A stretch of DNA of 64,000 nt from Cymbidium sinense (taxonomy: Eukaryota > Streptophyta > Magnoliopsida > Asparagales > Orchidaceae), in the NCBI GenBank assembly GCA_021442155.1, contig CM038228.1, forward strand, positions 88,431,737 through 88,495,736, given 5' to 3'. Below are positions 54,660 through 64,000 of this stretch, in pieces. The notes under the pieces were generated by a model. The model made no database searches. It was not told the DNA's origin and was given only the letters and a program-made list of their open reading frames with translations. How positions within the stretch are numbered: position 1 is the first letter of the stretch; every line of letters starts with the position of its first letter. Both the position numbers and the translations under genes were made by a program.

Positions 54660-56829
54660 GGAAGGAAATTTTATAAACGCTACTTAAATAAAAAAAGGGA
54701 AATTTACATACATACCCCTCAATTCTTCTCCATTTACATATTTCGCTTGAATATTTACAAAATTCCAAAAAAAGTTTAATGAAAAAAAGTATTGTATTTT
54801 TTGTAATAATAAAGATTTAGTCTATTTAAGTAAAATTAAAGTTTTTCTTAAATCAAAGAATTGAGTGGTATGTATGTAAATAAAATAAAAAAATCAAAAT
54901 GTACATAATATGACATAATTTTTTTTATTTTTATATATCTAATATCTAAAAATTAATTTTTATATTTTAAAAAATTTCAATAAATATATAAAATATATAT
55001 CCAATTTTAAAAAGATAATAATAGTAATATTTTTAATACAATGTTAAAGATTAAAATATTTTATATGTAAATATTAAAATTTAAATATTAGATATATATA
55101 AAAATTATGCAAACTATATGTAAATGACTTTACAAAAATATTAACATAGGCTAGCACAACATTATGGTGAAAATTTTGAGGCACCCCTTAACCTTACTAC
55201 CATTAATTATTAGATAATAGATAATCAATCCAATAATGATTCTAATGGTAGCAATAATTAGCAAGTAGATGAGAGGTCAATAGACATTGAGAGTCAAACT
55301 CAACTAAGATATAATTTAATTCATCAAGAGCATTTATAAATTGCAATATGTCAGATCAGATGATATCGATCAGTGATTATGTGCAGTACTATCACATAAC
55401 ACAAGAATGGGATCGAAATGTTGACTACAATGACCCTTTTGAAAATGTGGCAGCCTTTCAAGATGGTTATATGCTAGAAGTGTTAGCGGAGTTTTCAATT
55501 TAAATAAACTTATGAACACCCTAATAATAAGGGTTATAGATATAAGATCATGACAACATATACTTCTAAATTTTTTAATGGCACACTAAAATGTGCTCGT
55601 GTTCTTTTAATACAGGTCTTAATCTCTTCAATCGACTATAATTTGGCTATTCCTTTCTTATAGAGATTGTAGGAGAGGTTGCAACTTACTCTTGCAACCG
55701 ATTGCAAACATATTAAAATGTTATTGTCGCTTTAGATCTACAATAATTGAATAATCTAATGTATGTTTAGCCTTACTATACAATTAATTATTACATGCAA
55801 ACATACAAAGTATAATGTCATGTCATGTCATCTAAGATGGGGCCATATGACTAATCGTGTGACATTATTGAATGCATAGTAATTGCTCTAACTTTTACAT
55901 CGATCAAGACAATCAGAACAAGATTTTACAGAATCTTGGACAAGTATGGTTCTTATAGTAATAGATTTATAGTATTTTTAAGATAGTATGTCATAATATA
56001 TTAAGTTGCCCAGTGATTCAGAAAATCTTAGGTAAGGTGTAACTAAAATTTGACCCATTTTTTGTTGCTAGTTTACTTTGCACAATAAAAATGGTTAAAT
56101 CTAAATGTTTTGAGTGTACTAGAATGAAGGATTAAAATTTTAATGATTATATTGATAAATATCTTACTACCATTAATTATTATATATATATAATGAGTGC
56201 TTTGATTTTTATAATATAGTTGCTTTAATATCTAGTTTGCATATACTTATAGAACTTAAATTAATTTAAGGTATATAAGATCTAGCTTTGTGTGGTTTTA
56301 GTATATAAGCAAATTATGAAAAGAATATCAATTTAAATGCACAAATTTTTTTTATTTTGATGTAAGAACTTGCAATGTTCAAAAAAGATTTTTTTTTCTC
56401 TTTTATTGTTTAATGATTAACTTTGCAATTCATGAGAAGTGTTTAAGTAGGCTTTCTGCATGCACTTTTATAATTCATATTTTTTATTATCAATGCACCA
56501 TATTTTACTATGTTCTATGTGTATTTGATATCATCTTTACTAATCAATTTTAAGCATTTCATATTGCTTTTTTGTATTCCTTGAAGTTCATTTTGGTAAG
56601 AAATAAAGCACTAAAATTTGGGTGATTCAAGATATAAGATATAACTTGTTCCACTTAAAATTGTTTTATTAATATATGAAAACTTTAAAATGCATATTTT
56701 CTTGCAGTTCACTCCTACCATTTGGATTTCAATATAAAAGTATATGGAGATATGCCCACATACAAACCTTTGAAGGGATTTTGAATTCTGCTTTGTACTT
56801 TAATAAATTTAAAATTAATTCGAGCTCAA
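54660..56829. other. AT-rich intergenic DNA upstream of TGS1
   Basis: No gene recognised. 55.2-56.0 kb is slightly less AT-rich and may be old retroelement sequence, but no domain can be read. Confidence 0.45.
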
Positions 56830-56879
56830 ATGAAATTTCAAATGCATGGACAAATCATGGCCTGTGAACTTATATTCCT

Positions 56880-57370
56880 TGATCACAATCATCTCTTATT
56901 GTTATTGCCAATCACTAATATTATTGTCTATGCCATAACAACACCATTATTGTTGTCCACCATTGCTGCCACCGTTCGCCATCCAACAAATCTTTTGCCA
57001 CCATTATTGCCATCATCTCATCTCCTTACCACCTAATATGTTGTTAATCCCATCGTTACCAGCCACCATCATCATTTCTGCCACTCTTTCTACCTTCATT
57101 GCCTTCATTGCCTTTATTATCATCTTTTGTTTGTCGTTTTGCACCATCTTTTACTTGCCATCTATCGTTCTATTTTATTCAATTCTCTTTTCATGGATTC
57201 ATCCGTTCTTCACTCAACAATTTACTTTCCCCACACCATTGGTCCACATTGATGTCATACTTCTGTGATTACTGCTTCTTTATCCCACATATCACACTTG
57301 TTGCTAATCACCTATCCACTACCCATCATTTTCCAGCATTGTGTGTTACCCTATCAACCCCTCATTAACG
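56880..57370. repeat. Degenerate CAY-rich pyrimidine tract
   Basis: About 490 bp dominated on the plus strand by C and T with recurring 'cca', 'cat' and 'att' triplets ('gccaccattattgcc', 'ctaccttcattgcc'). Three overlapping frames stay open by composition alone. It looks like a decayed trinucleotide repeat and not a gene. Confidence 0.6.
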
Positions 57371-57830
57371 ACCCTATCATCTCTACATATTGCTACCTAC
57401 ATGTTTGTTTGCATATATTTCAATACATTTGAAATACATCATAACTAATATAAAAAGTAGTTGTATTGATTTAAATTCTTTAAATTCATAATTAATGTAT
57501 CACTAAAATGCATGCATTTAAATCATTTTATACTTTAAATACAAGTATTTTAAAACATCTATTATAAAACAATGTCATGACCATCTTTTTCATATTATTA
57601 CTAAAGAGAGAAATATTTTAAGAAACATTTATATTTGTTTCTTATAAATATCATTTAACATCTTGTTCTTTAATGGCATTATAATACATGTTATTGAGCA
57701 TGAATTAATAAAAAATTATTATTATTATTTGTTTATTTAATTTTCATTAATTATTTAATATCCTAATTACTAATGATAGTGTTATTTATAATATCAAAAG
57801 TTCTCTAATTAATTACTTTAGGTATTAGTG

Positions 57831-58279
57831 GGGGTGTAAATGAGTCGAGCCAAGTTTGAATCTGCCTCTACTTGTGCTTGAGCTTGATTAATTAATTGAT
57901 TTAAAGCTCAAGCTTTATTTTATGAGTTTGAATAAGCTTAGGAGCCATGTCATTAGTATAGAAGGGATAAAATTATTTTGATTCAAAAAAATATTATGAT
58001 AAAGTGATTAAAAATTAAGAAATTAAACAAAAAAATATTAGGAAATTATTTGATATAAAAAATATATATTAATTATAAATATTTTAATAATTTTATACAT
58101 AAATTATTAAATTTTAATATATTTTAAGTATATTTTTATTAATATTTATTAAACGAGTTAGCTCATAAGCTAATAAGTCGAGTCATGCCAACCTTAAGTT
58201 TGGCTTGTTAGCTCATAGAGCCCGGCTTTATTGAGACATTTATTGAGCAGGGTCTACTCACCAATTGGCTTGACTCACT
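57831..58279. mobile_element. GGGGTGTAAA-family hAT-like element, about 450 bp
   Basis: The left end 'ggggtgtaaatgagtcgagc' matches the hAT-like end at 22,209. The body is the reverse complement of the element at 44,200-44,603. The flanking sequence is continuous in a nearby duplicate: 'ttctctaattgattatctaag' joins directly to 'tatcaatattattggtac' at 58,899-58,936, giving an approximate empty site. The right end is worn and the target duplication is imperfect. Confidence 0.65.
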
Positions 58280-58360
58280 TATCAATATTACTAGTACTTA
58301 ATTACTAATTAGCAAAAAAAATATGAGTGATTGAAATTAACTAAATTGATTTGTATCTTA

Positions 58361-58627
58361 AACTTTATTTGGGATCAAATTTATTTTGTCTTTTATTTTT
58401 ATTTTTATTTTATTTTAAAAATATTTTTATTTGGAGCACTTTTTTAAGTTGTTATTTTTTATTATCAAAAATGAATCATATTATTTCAAAAACATTCAGA
58501 ATAATTTTAGGCATTTTAGTGTTTTTAAAAATAATTATCATAGCAAAATATATTTTATTTTAAATTAAAATATAAATTATTACATATAATTAAAAAAATA
58601 AAATTGAATGTGATTCCAAATGGACCC
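58361..58627. mobile_element. Tourist-like MITE, about 267 bp
   Basis: The left end 'tttatttgggatcaaattta' pairs with the right end 'gaatgtgattccaaatggac', with TTA on both sides (approximate). It belongs to the same family as 34,634 and 53,349. Confidence 0.7.
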
Positions 58628-58676
58628 TTAGCAAAAGATGCACCCAAATATTTTTATTTATGCATGAAGAAACTAA

Positions 58677-58860
58677 GGGGTCATTTGAGATCATTTTTTT
58701 AATTTAGAATTTTTATTTTTATTTTATTTATTTTTATTTGAAATAAAATATATTTGATATTTAGTTGTTTTTAAAATACTCAAAATATGTAAAAATTATT
58801 TTAAGAATTTTAAAAATTAATGTGATTTACAAAAAAAAATAAACATTTATTTAAAAAAAT
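58677..58860. mobile_element. Tourist-like MITE, damaged copy
   Basis: Starts 'ggggtcatttgagatcattt' after TAA at 58,674-58,676. The right end is not clear; a worn 'taatgtgatttac' at about 58,838 may be what remains of it. Confidence 0.5.
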
Positions 58861-58996
58861 TTCAATAACTAATGATAATGTTATTTATAATTTCAAAACT
58901 TCTCTAATTGATTATCTAAGTATCAATATTATTGGTACTTAATTAGCAAAAAATATTATTGACTAAACTTAATTTCTAAATTGATTTGTATCTTAA

Positions 58997-59423
58997 GGAC
59001 TATTTAGGCTCAATCTTATTTTATATTTTTATTTTTATGCTATTTTTAAATTTTGTTTATTTAGTTTTTTAATGTATTTTTTTTTTAAATAAAATATATT
59101 ATTTTAAAAATAAAGTTCAAAATTAATATTATTTTAGTTTTTTTTGGCTTATGATTTGATTCAAAATAAAATATGTTTGATAATAATAGTTATTTTAAAA
59201 ATACTCAAAATACTTAAATTTATTTTAAATATTTTTAAAAATTATTTATTTATTTTTAAGATAAATTTAAAAATAATTAAAATATATATCAAATAAACTT
59301 GTCTTTAAAAATAAAAAAAATAAAAAACATAAAATATAATTAATTTCACAAATAAATATATTTTTTAAAATAACATAAAATAAAATTACAAAATATAAAA
59401 TAAAATCTATCCCAAACAAGCCC
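58997..59423. mobile_element. Tourist-like MITE, long (427 bp), possibly composite
   Basis: TAA on both sides (58,994-58,996 and 59,424-59,426). The left end is 'ggactatttaggctcaatct' and the right end 'ctatcccaaacaagccc'. It is almost twice the length of its relatives, and a second set of 'gatttgattcaaaataaaat' words in the middle suggests one copy inserted into another. Confidence 0.65.
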
Positions 59424-59589
59424 TAAGAGTTTAGCCAATTGAGAAGATTTATGAGTGTTTTAAGATGATCTCTATTATCCAAGTTGGCTTTGGACAAGAT
59501 TCCATACTTTGGAATGGGGAGAACATTCTCTCAAATTCACTTATTAAATAAACTATTTTGAATATCTCTCTTGTTCAGAGTGGACTAAT

Positions 59590-59781
59590 GAAATATTGTT
59601 CAAGGGTCATGTTATAAACTTTGCATTATTTTGTTGGATGTCATTTATCGATGATCTTAAAGCTTCTGACTCTCTACACTCTATGAGTTTGGGCCCACTT
59701 TTGAACTGCCCTTTATATAACAATGCTCTAGAATCTCATACTCATCTATTTTTTTATGTTCACTCTCTATGTGCCTCATAA
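59590..59781 (+). pseudogene. LINE zf-RVT fragment
   Basis: An open piece of about 61 codons reads LFCWMSFIDDLKASDSLHSM, then CPLYNNALESHTHLFFYV. This is the plant LINE zinc-binding RVT pattern (W--L---L-T-D-L, C-LC, E---HLFF-C). Some Cys positions are lost. It is on the opposite strand from the LINE at 1.8-5.06 kb and is an independent fragment. Preceding bases (59,470-59,590) may be upstream polyprotein remains. Confidence 0.75.
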
Positions 59782-59944
59782 GATATATCTTACACAACGT
59801 AAATTTTTTTCTTATTTCAACCTAATCTACAACAAGTTCTTCAAGCAACCTCAAATCCAAAACATAAAGCCTTTAAAAGATTACACTACTTGATCACCAT
59901 GTTGTGAATTTTGAATGTGGGCTCATATATAAATTTAATTATAC

Positions 59945-60345
59945 ACATGTTATCTTATTTTTTAAGTCTATTAATTTTGTGATCAAAAGATTAATTAATT
60001 TAGATTAGATCTTATTAATTTTGTATAAATTATTATAGAGATGACATTTTATTTTATTTTAATAATAAATAAAATGAGATGATTCAAGTATAAATAATCA
60101 TACCCATTCTAAGAGGTTGGTTCTCATTTTCTTCACATCTCATCTTTAGTAAAAGAAGCTCTCTCTCTCTCTCTCTCTCAAGAACACCTTTTAAGGCCAA
60201 AATCGCATTAAGTCTTTCATGGATACCATTCGTGGATTAAATCTTGATGATTTGATAGAGAAATAATTTTATTTTTATCTTCATATGTTCCAAAAAAGTA
60301 GTATCGAGACTATTATGTTGAATCATTGAAAGATTTCTCTTAATC
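59945..60345 (+). mobile_element. Copia LTR-like segment
   Basis: Parallels 5,195-5,610 in order of words ('ttatcttattttttaagtc', 'tttattttattttaataa', 'catctcatctttagtaaaa', 'gatgatttgatag'), with a CT microsatellite at 60,158-60,179. It lies about 2 kb before the copia gag region in the same orientation, where a 5' LTR would be expected. LTR boundaries, a primer-binding site and the partner LTR are not seen. Confidence 0.45.
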
Positions 60346-61380
60346 TTTCAAATTGAGTATTTGAAAATTTTAGATCGAAGTATATAATTCAAATTTTTTT
60401 TGGGTGCAAATCATTTTATCTTGTACATAAAGAATCAATATCTTTTAGATCACTTTCATTCTTGATTTTGCATAAAATAATATAGCAAAATTTTCATTCT
60501 TGGTTTTCTCATATTCATCCTTGATTCTTCTTCAAATGTGACAATGTTATTATTTACATATTAACAATTTGAGAAAACAAAGAAATTACATTTCTCATAT
60601 TTTGTTATTAATTCTGTTGATTTATTATTTTTTTAAAAAAATGAGTTAAAGAATTGCAGAATATCTTGACAAAAAAAATTATTATCTTTTATAATTAAAT
60701 TAATATTTACGTTGGTAAGTAATTATTACATTTAAAATTTTAGTTTATAAATATTTATATTTAAAGTCTTGAACGGCTACACAACACTCATAATTAAGAC
60801 TTTTAATAGTGAATGTTTCAATTTATTTTATTTATAGTCATCATAATATGAACCGTTTCACCTACTTAATATTTATCTCTGATTGGTCACATATTTATCT
60901 GAAAATAAATGCCTTCGGTTAATATCAATTTCTAGTTTGCATAAGTTTGCTTTATATGCAATTAATTCCAACGGCTCATTATTATTATTATTATTTTATA
61001 TATTAAAGTAACAGTAATCATATAGCATTGCTTTTATTCTTCCATTTAATCCTCCAAATTCAAGTAATGATTTTATTTTGTCTTATGCAATTAACTCATG
61101 TTTATTGTAAATGAATTAAATGATATTCATGTAATTTAGATTAAATCTAATTGATGGGCCTATAATATTAATGAAATAAAGCCCAAATTCGAGTATTATA
61201 ATCCAAGTTATATATTATATATAAATAGTTTATATATTTCTAATTAATTATTTGAATGTACACTACTCTGTTATTACATTCAATATCTATGTTTGCAAAT
61301 TTCTTGATATAATTTGCATATTCTTATAATAAATAAATAAAAAATAGTTAGATTATTTAGTATAAATTTAAACTAATTAT
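60346..61380. other. AT-rich DNA between LTR-like segment and inverted repeat
   Basis: No gene, RNA or mobile element boundary recognised. Confidence 0.45.
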
Positions 61381-61400
61381 TTTGAATAAAATAGTGGTTG

Positions 61401-61528
61401 GAGTCATCTGGTGACATATTATTTCAATTTAGATTTTTTTTTTTTTTTAAAAAATAGTGGTTGGAGTGATATTTATATTCATTATTTTGAAATAATCTAA
61501 ATTGAAATAATATGTCACCAGATGACTC
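61401..61528. repeat. Perfect 35-bp inverted repeat with 58-bp spacer
   Basis: The left arm (61,401-61,435, starting 'gagtcatctggtgacatatt') is the exact reverse complement of the right arm (61,494-61,528, ending 'gtcaccagatgactc'). The spacer begins with a T run, and it repeats the 17-bp word 'aaaatagtggttggagt', which also precedes the left arm (61,388-61,404 and 61,452-61,468). Transcribed, it would fold into a long hairpin. Confidence 0.95.
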
Positions 61529-62179
61529 AATTTATTTAATTTTGAAATATATGAATATTAGTTAAGGATTATATTTAAATCTATAGGAAAAATAATCAGC
61601 CCAAAGGAAGATTTTTTTTGTGATTAAGAACAAATAATAAATTTATATTAATCGCACAATAGTCGATCCAAAAATAGATATCATTAGTAGATTTTATTAT
61701 CAATATTTGTTGACTATAATATTTAATAGTATAATTTACAAATTTTATTTTTGTCCAAAGACTAAATTATAATATTGTATTAGATATCTTATATATGCCC
61801 ATCTTATTAAATATTTCATTTCAAGCATGTATATTGTTGATATTTTGTTTATATTATATATGCATATGGAAATGATAATGTTAATTGAGTATTTTATTCT
61901 AGTTAATACTTCTTCTATATCTATCAATTTGAATAACATTTTAGTGCTTACACTAACTTTAAGAAATGAGAGATATCAATAGTTCTTATATGAATCTTGA
62001 CTAGCGATTTGACCAACATTTTCCCACCCTTACTTTAAAGCACTATTGAACAAAAAGTTAACTTTAAAAAGTGAGAGCATTCTAACCGCATGAGTCTGAT
62101 CATGAAACATTCTATTCAGAAATCATAAGAAAATGCAGAAGAATGTGCTAAAAGTTTATGACAAATAGACCATTTCGTT

Positions 62180-62680
62180 AGTAAAAAGTCGGGTGACTAT
62201 TCTTAGTAAACTTGTTTCAATGCGATAGGCAATGAAAATATAAGGGAATATATTATGGAGATGTCTAGTTTTGTTACTAGACTAAGAGCACTAAAATTAG
62301 AGATGTCTTAAGACATTCTTGTGCACTTAGTTTTGATCTCCCTTCCTACACAATTTAATCCTTTTTAGATAAGTTATAATACTCAAAAGGAAAAATGAAC
62401 TCTTAATGAGCTCATTGCTCAATGTGTGCAAGAGAAAGAAAGATTGAAGTATGATAAAATAGAAAGTACTCACTTGGCTACATTCTCTCGTGACATTGTT
62501 ACTAAAAGAAAAATAATTTTTAAAGTCAAAGGAGCTGTAGACAAAGGGACTTCATAATATAAGGTGCATAAACAAGATAATGCTTATCTTTGAAGGTTTG
62601 GTCATGTGAAGAAAGATTATCCCAAGTATGCAACTTGGCTCGTGAAGAAGAGTAAACTTCTCAACTTTGTTTGCTCTGAA
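62180..62680 (+). pseudogene. Copia gag fragment with damaged zinc knuckle
   Basis: Reads MEMSSFVTRLRALKLEMS, then VLISLPTQFNPF, then NELIAQCVQEKERLKYDK: the UBN2-type gag pattern of Ty1-copia elements. It is followed by 'RFGHVKKDYPKYATW', where the expected C-X2-C-X4-H-X4-C has kept only the His and basic residues. Several stops interrupt it, so no gag product is likely. Confidence 0.8.
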
Positions 62681-63179
62681 GTTAATTTATCCTTAGTACC
62701 AAATCACACTTTGTGGATAGATATAAGTGCAACTACTCACAAAAGTGTGACTATGCAGTTTAAAGGAGAATAATCAACCGAAAAAATTCATCTATGTAAA
62801 ATGACAATAAGCTTGAAGCAATATGCTTATAAAGATTACATCTAGAATCTAGTTATATTTTAAATTTACATTAGACTTTTTATATACCATCATTTAGACA
62901 AAATTTAAGTTATATTTCTTGTTTGGACAAATCTGGTTATTCTTGTTCATTTGAAAATGAAAATTTTAGTCTCTTTTAATATTCAAATATTATTGATACT
63001 GATACTTAATGAATGAGAATTTATATATATTATGACACAAGCGTTTATGACATATATCTAAACAAAAAATTGAAAGACTTGTGTCAGAAGAAATTTTTGA
63101 TTCCCTTGATTTTTAGATAATAAACTCTATATAGAATGAAAGAAAATAAATAAATCAAACAGAGTTTAAGCGTCTTGAA

Positions 63180-63700
63180 ATTAATTCATAGTGATATTTA
63201 TGGTCCATTCCTACGCTACTTAGAATGGTCAATAGTATTTTATTACTTTCATGACCATTATTCTCGTATGGTTTTATACTTGATTTATGAGTCACACCAG
63301 GACATATTCAAAATTTTAAGGTTGAAGTTGAAAATTAATTTGGAAAGAAAATAAAAGTCAAATATGACGCATGGTGAATACTATGACATGATAGATTTGA
63401 ACAACGTTCTTTTGCCAAATATTTAGAATGTACATCATTCCTCAATACACCATACTGGGACTCAAGTGGTGTAGAGACAAATCGACTTATGAATATAGTT
63501 TAGATGATAAATCATTCTTCTAGAATCACTTTAAGAAGAAATCTTAAAGTGTTGCATCTTTAATAGAGTTTCAAGCAAAGCAGTAGCTAAATCCCCATAA
63601 GAATTATGGATTGGGAAAAAGTCTAGTATTAGACATTTTTCATGTCTGGGGATGTCCAGCTGAAGCTAAGCCATATAAGCCTAATGAAAAAAAATTATAC
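63180..63700 (+). pseudogene. Copia integrase fragments
   Basis: Pieces recognisable: 'HSDIYGPFLRYLEWSIVF', 'HDHYSRMVLYLIYES' (core with its Asp region altered) and 'MINHSSRITLR'. Then 'VWGCPAEAKPYKPNEKK' marks the integrase C-terminal side. Stops and frameshifts occur between pieces. Confidence 0.78.
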
Positions 63701-64000
63701 TAAAAAACTAATAACTGTTATTTTGTTGGATACTCAGAAAGGTCGAAGGGTTTTAAATTATATGAATCTTCAAATAAATCTTTTTTCAAGATAGATAATG
63801 CTAAATTTATTGAAGAAGTTGAATATGATGGGAGTAATAAATCTAGAAATTTTATAATTAAAGAGCAATTTATTATTTTTCCTGTAGTTACAACAGAAAA
63901 TGATCAGATAATTTTACCTGATCTTATTCAAATTGTAAATATAGAAAATCAAAATATTCTTGAGTTAACTCCCACTCATATTGAGGAATCACAACAATCT
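63700..64000 (+). pseudogene. Copia polyprotein, linker before reverse transcriptase (partial)
   Basis: An open frame reads NCYFVGYSERSKGFKLYESS, then FFKIDNAKFIEEVEYDGSNK, continuing open to the window edge with NQNILELTPTHIEESQQ. It matches the variable linker between integrase and reverse transcriptase in Tnt1-like copia elements. It is the least damaged part of the element, and the remainder lies outside the window. Confidence 0.82.

Larger units (their letters stand above)
62150..64000 (+). mobile_element. Ty1-copia retrotransposon, 5' half, degenerate, cut by the window edge
   Basis: Read in order: gag, a zinc knuckle that has lost its first Cys residues, a protease-like 'WIDISATTHKS', weak GAG-pre-integrase traces, integrase fragments, and the integrase C-terminal region 'VWGCPAEAKPYKPNEKK' plus 'FVGYSERSKGFKLYE'. 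Stops and frame changes are frequent up to about 63.7 kb. The last 300 bp are open. Reverse transcriptase and RNase H would lie beyond 64 kb. Confidence 0.88.

Noticed and set aside
56830..57368. Three overlapping long frames in a pyrimidine-rich tract
   Set aside because: All three stay open because of the CAY-rich composition. No domain, start context or splice pattern supports a gene.

Overview
This window is AT-rich nuclear DNA from a flowering plant. The evidence is GT-AG introns, a plant-type ATX1 copper chaperone, plant LINE, RTE, SINE and Ty1-copia pieces, and many MITEs. GC- and Ala-rich coding at the start of the methyltransferase gene hints at a monocot, but I cannot name the species. 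A 100-N assembly gap lies at 1,586-1,685.

Only two host genes are recognisable, both on the minus strand. The first (36,810-39,655) is an apparently intact three-exon, 85-residue ATX1-type copper chaperone with the MSCQGC metal-binding motif. The second (44,893-54,586) is a trimethylguanosine synthase (TGS1-type cap hypermethylase). Its exons carry unmistakable catalytic motifs (SPPWGGP and others), but it looks broken as assembled: there is a frame conflict in exon 1, a one-base loss in exon 4, a partial duplication of exon 4, and no visible exon joining exon 4 to the last exon. The two genes share no evident pathway.

The rest is repeats. 1-1,585 is a near-copy of 13,964-15,546. 1,790-5,060 is a decayed minus-strand LINE in which an ORF1-like part with a zinc knuckle runs straight into reverse transcriptase, with the endonuclease missing. 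5.2-12.2 kb is AT-rich intergenic DNA with TA arrays and a Tourist-type MITE. 12.2-33.06 kb is a large non-coding repeat complex: two diverged copies of a unit of about 7 kb (about 15.0-26.03 and 26.03-33.06 kb). The first contains an extra tandem duplication of 2.9 kb (18,582-21,490 and 21,491-24,888). One duplicate carries a 442-bp hAT-like element with an 8-bp target duplication, and the other preserves the empty site. 33-36.6 kb is AT-rich with TA arrays and another MITE. The intergenic DNA and introns from 37 to 54 kb hold MITEs, two SINE candidates, RTE ends and a copia gag-like remnant. 54.6-62 kb holds more MITEs, a LINE zinc-finger fragment, a perfect 35-bp inverted repeat and an LTR-like segment. 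62.15-64.0 kb is the 5' half of a degenerate plus-strand Ty1-copia element that runs off the window.

I found no operon-like system, defence system, CRISPR array or rRNA, and nothing that I can honestly call a new biological system. The best leads are the decayed TGS1 locus, the non-coding 7-kb repeat with its dated internal duplication, the endonuclease-less LINE and the perfect inverted repeat.
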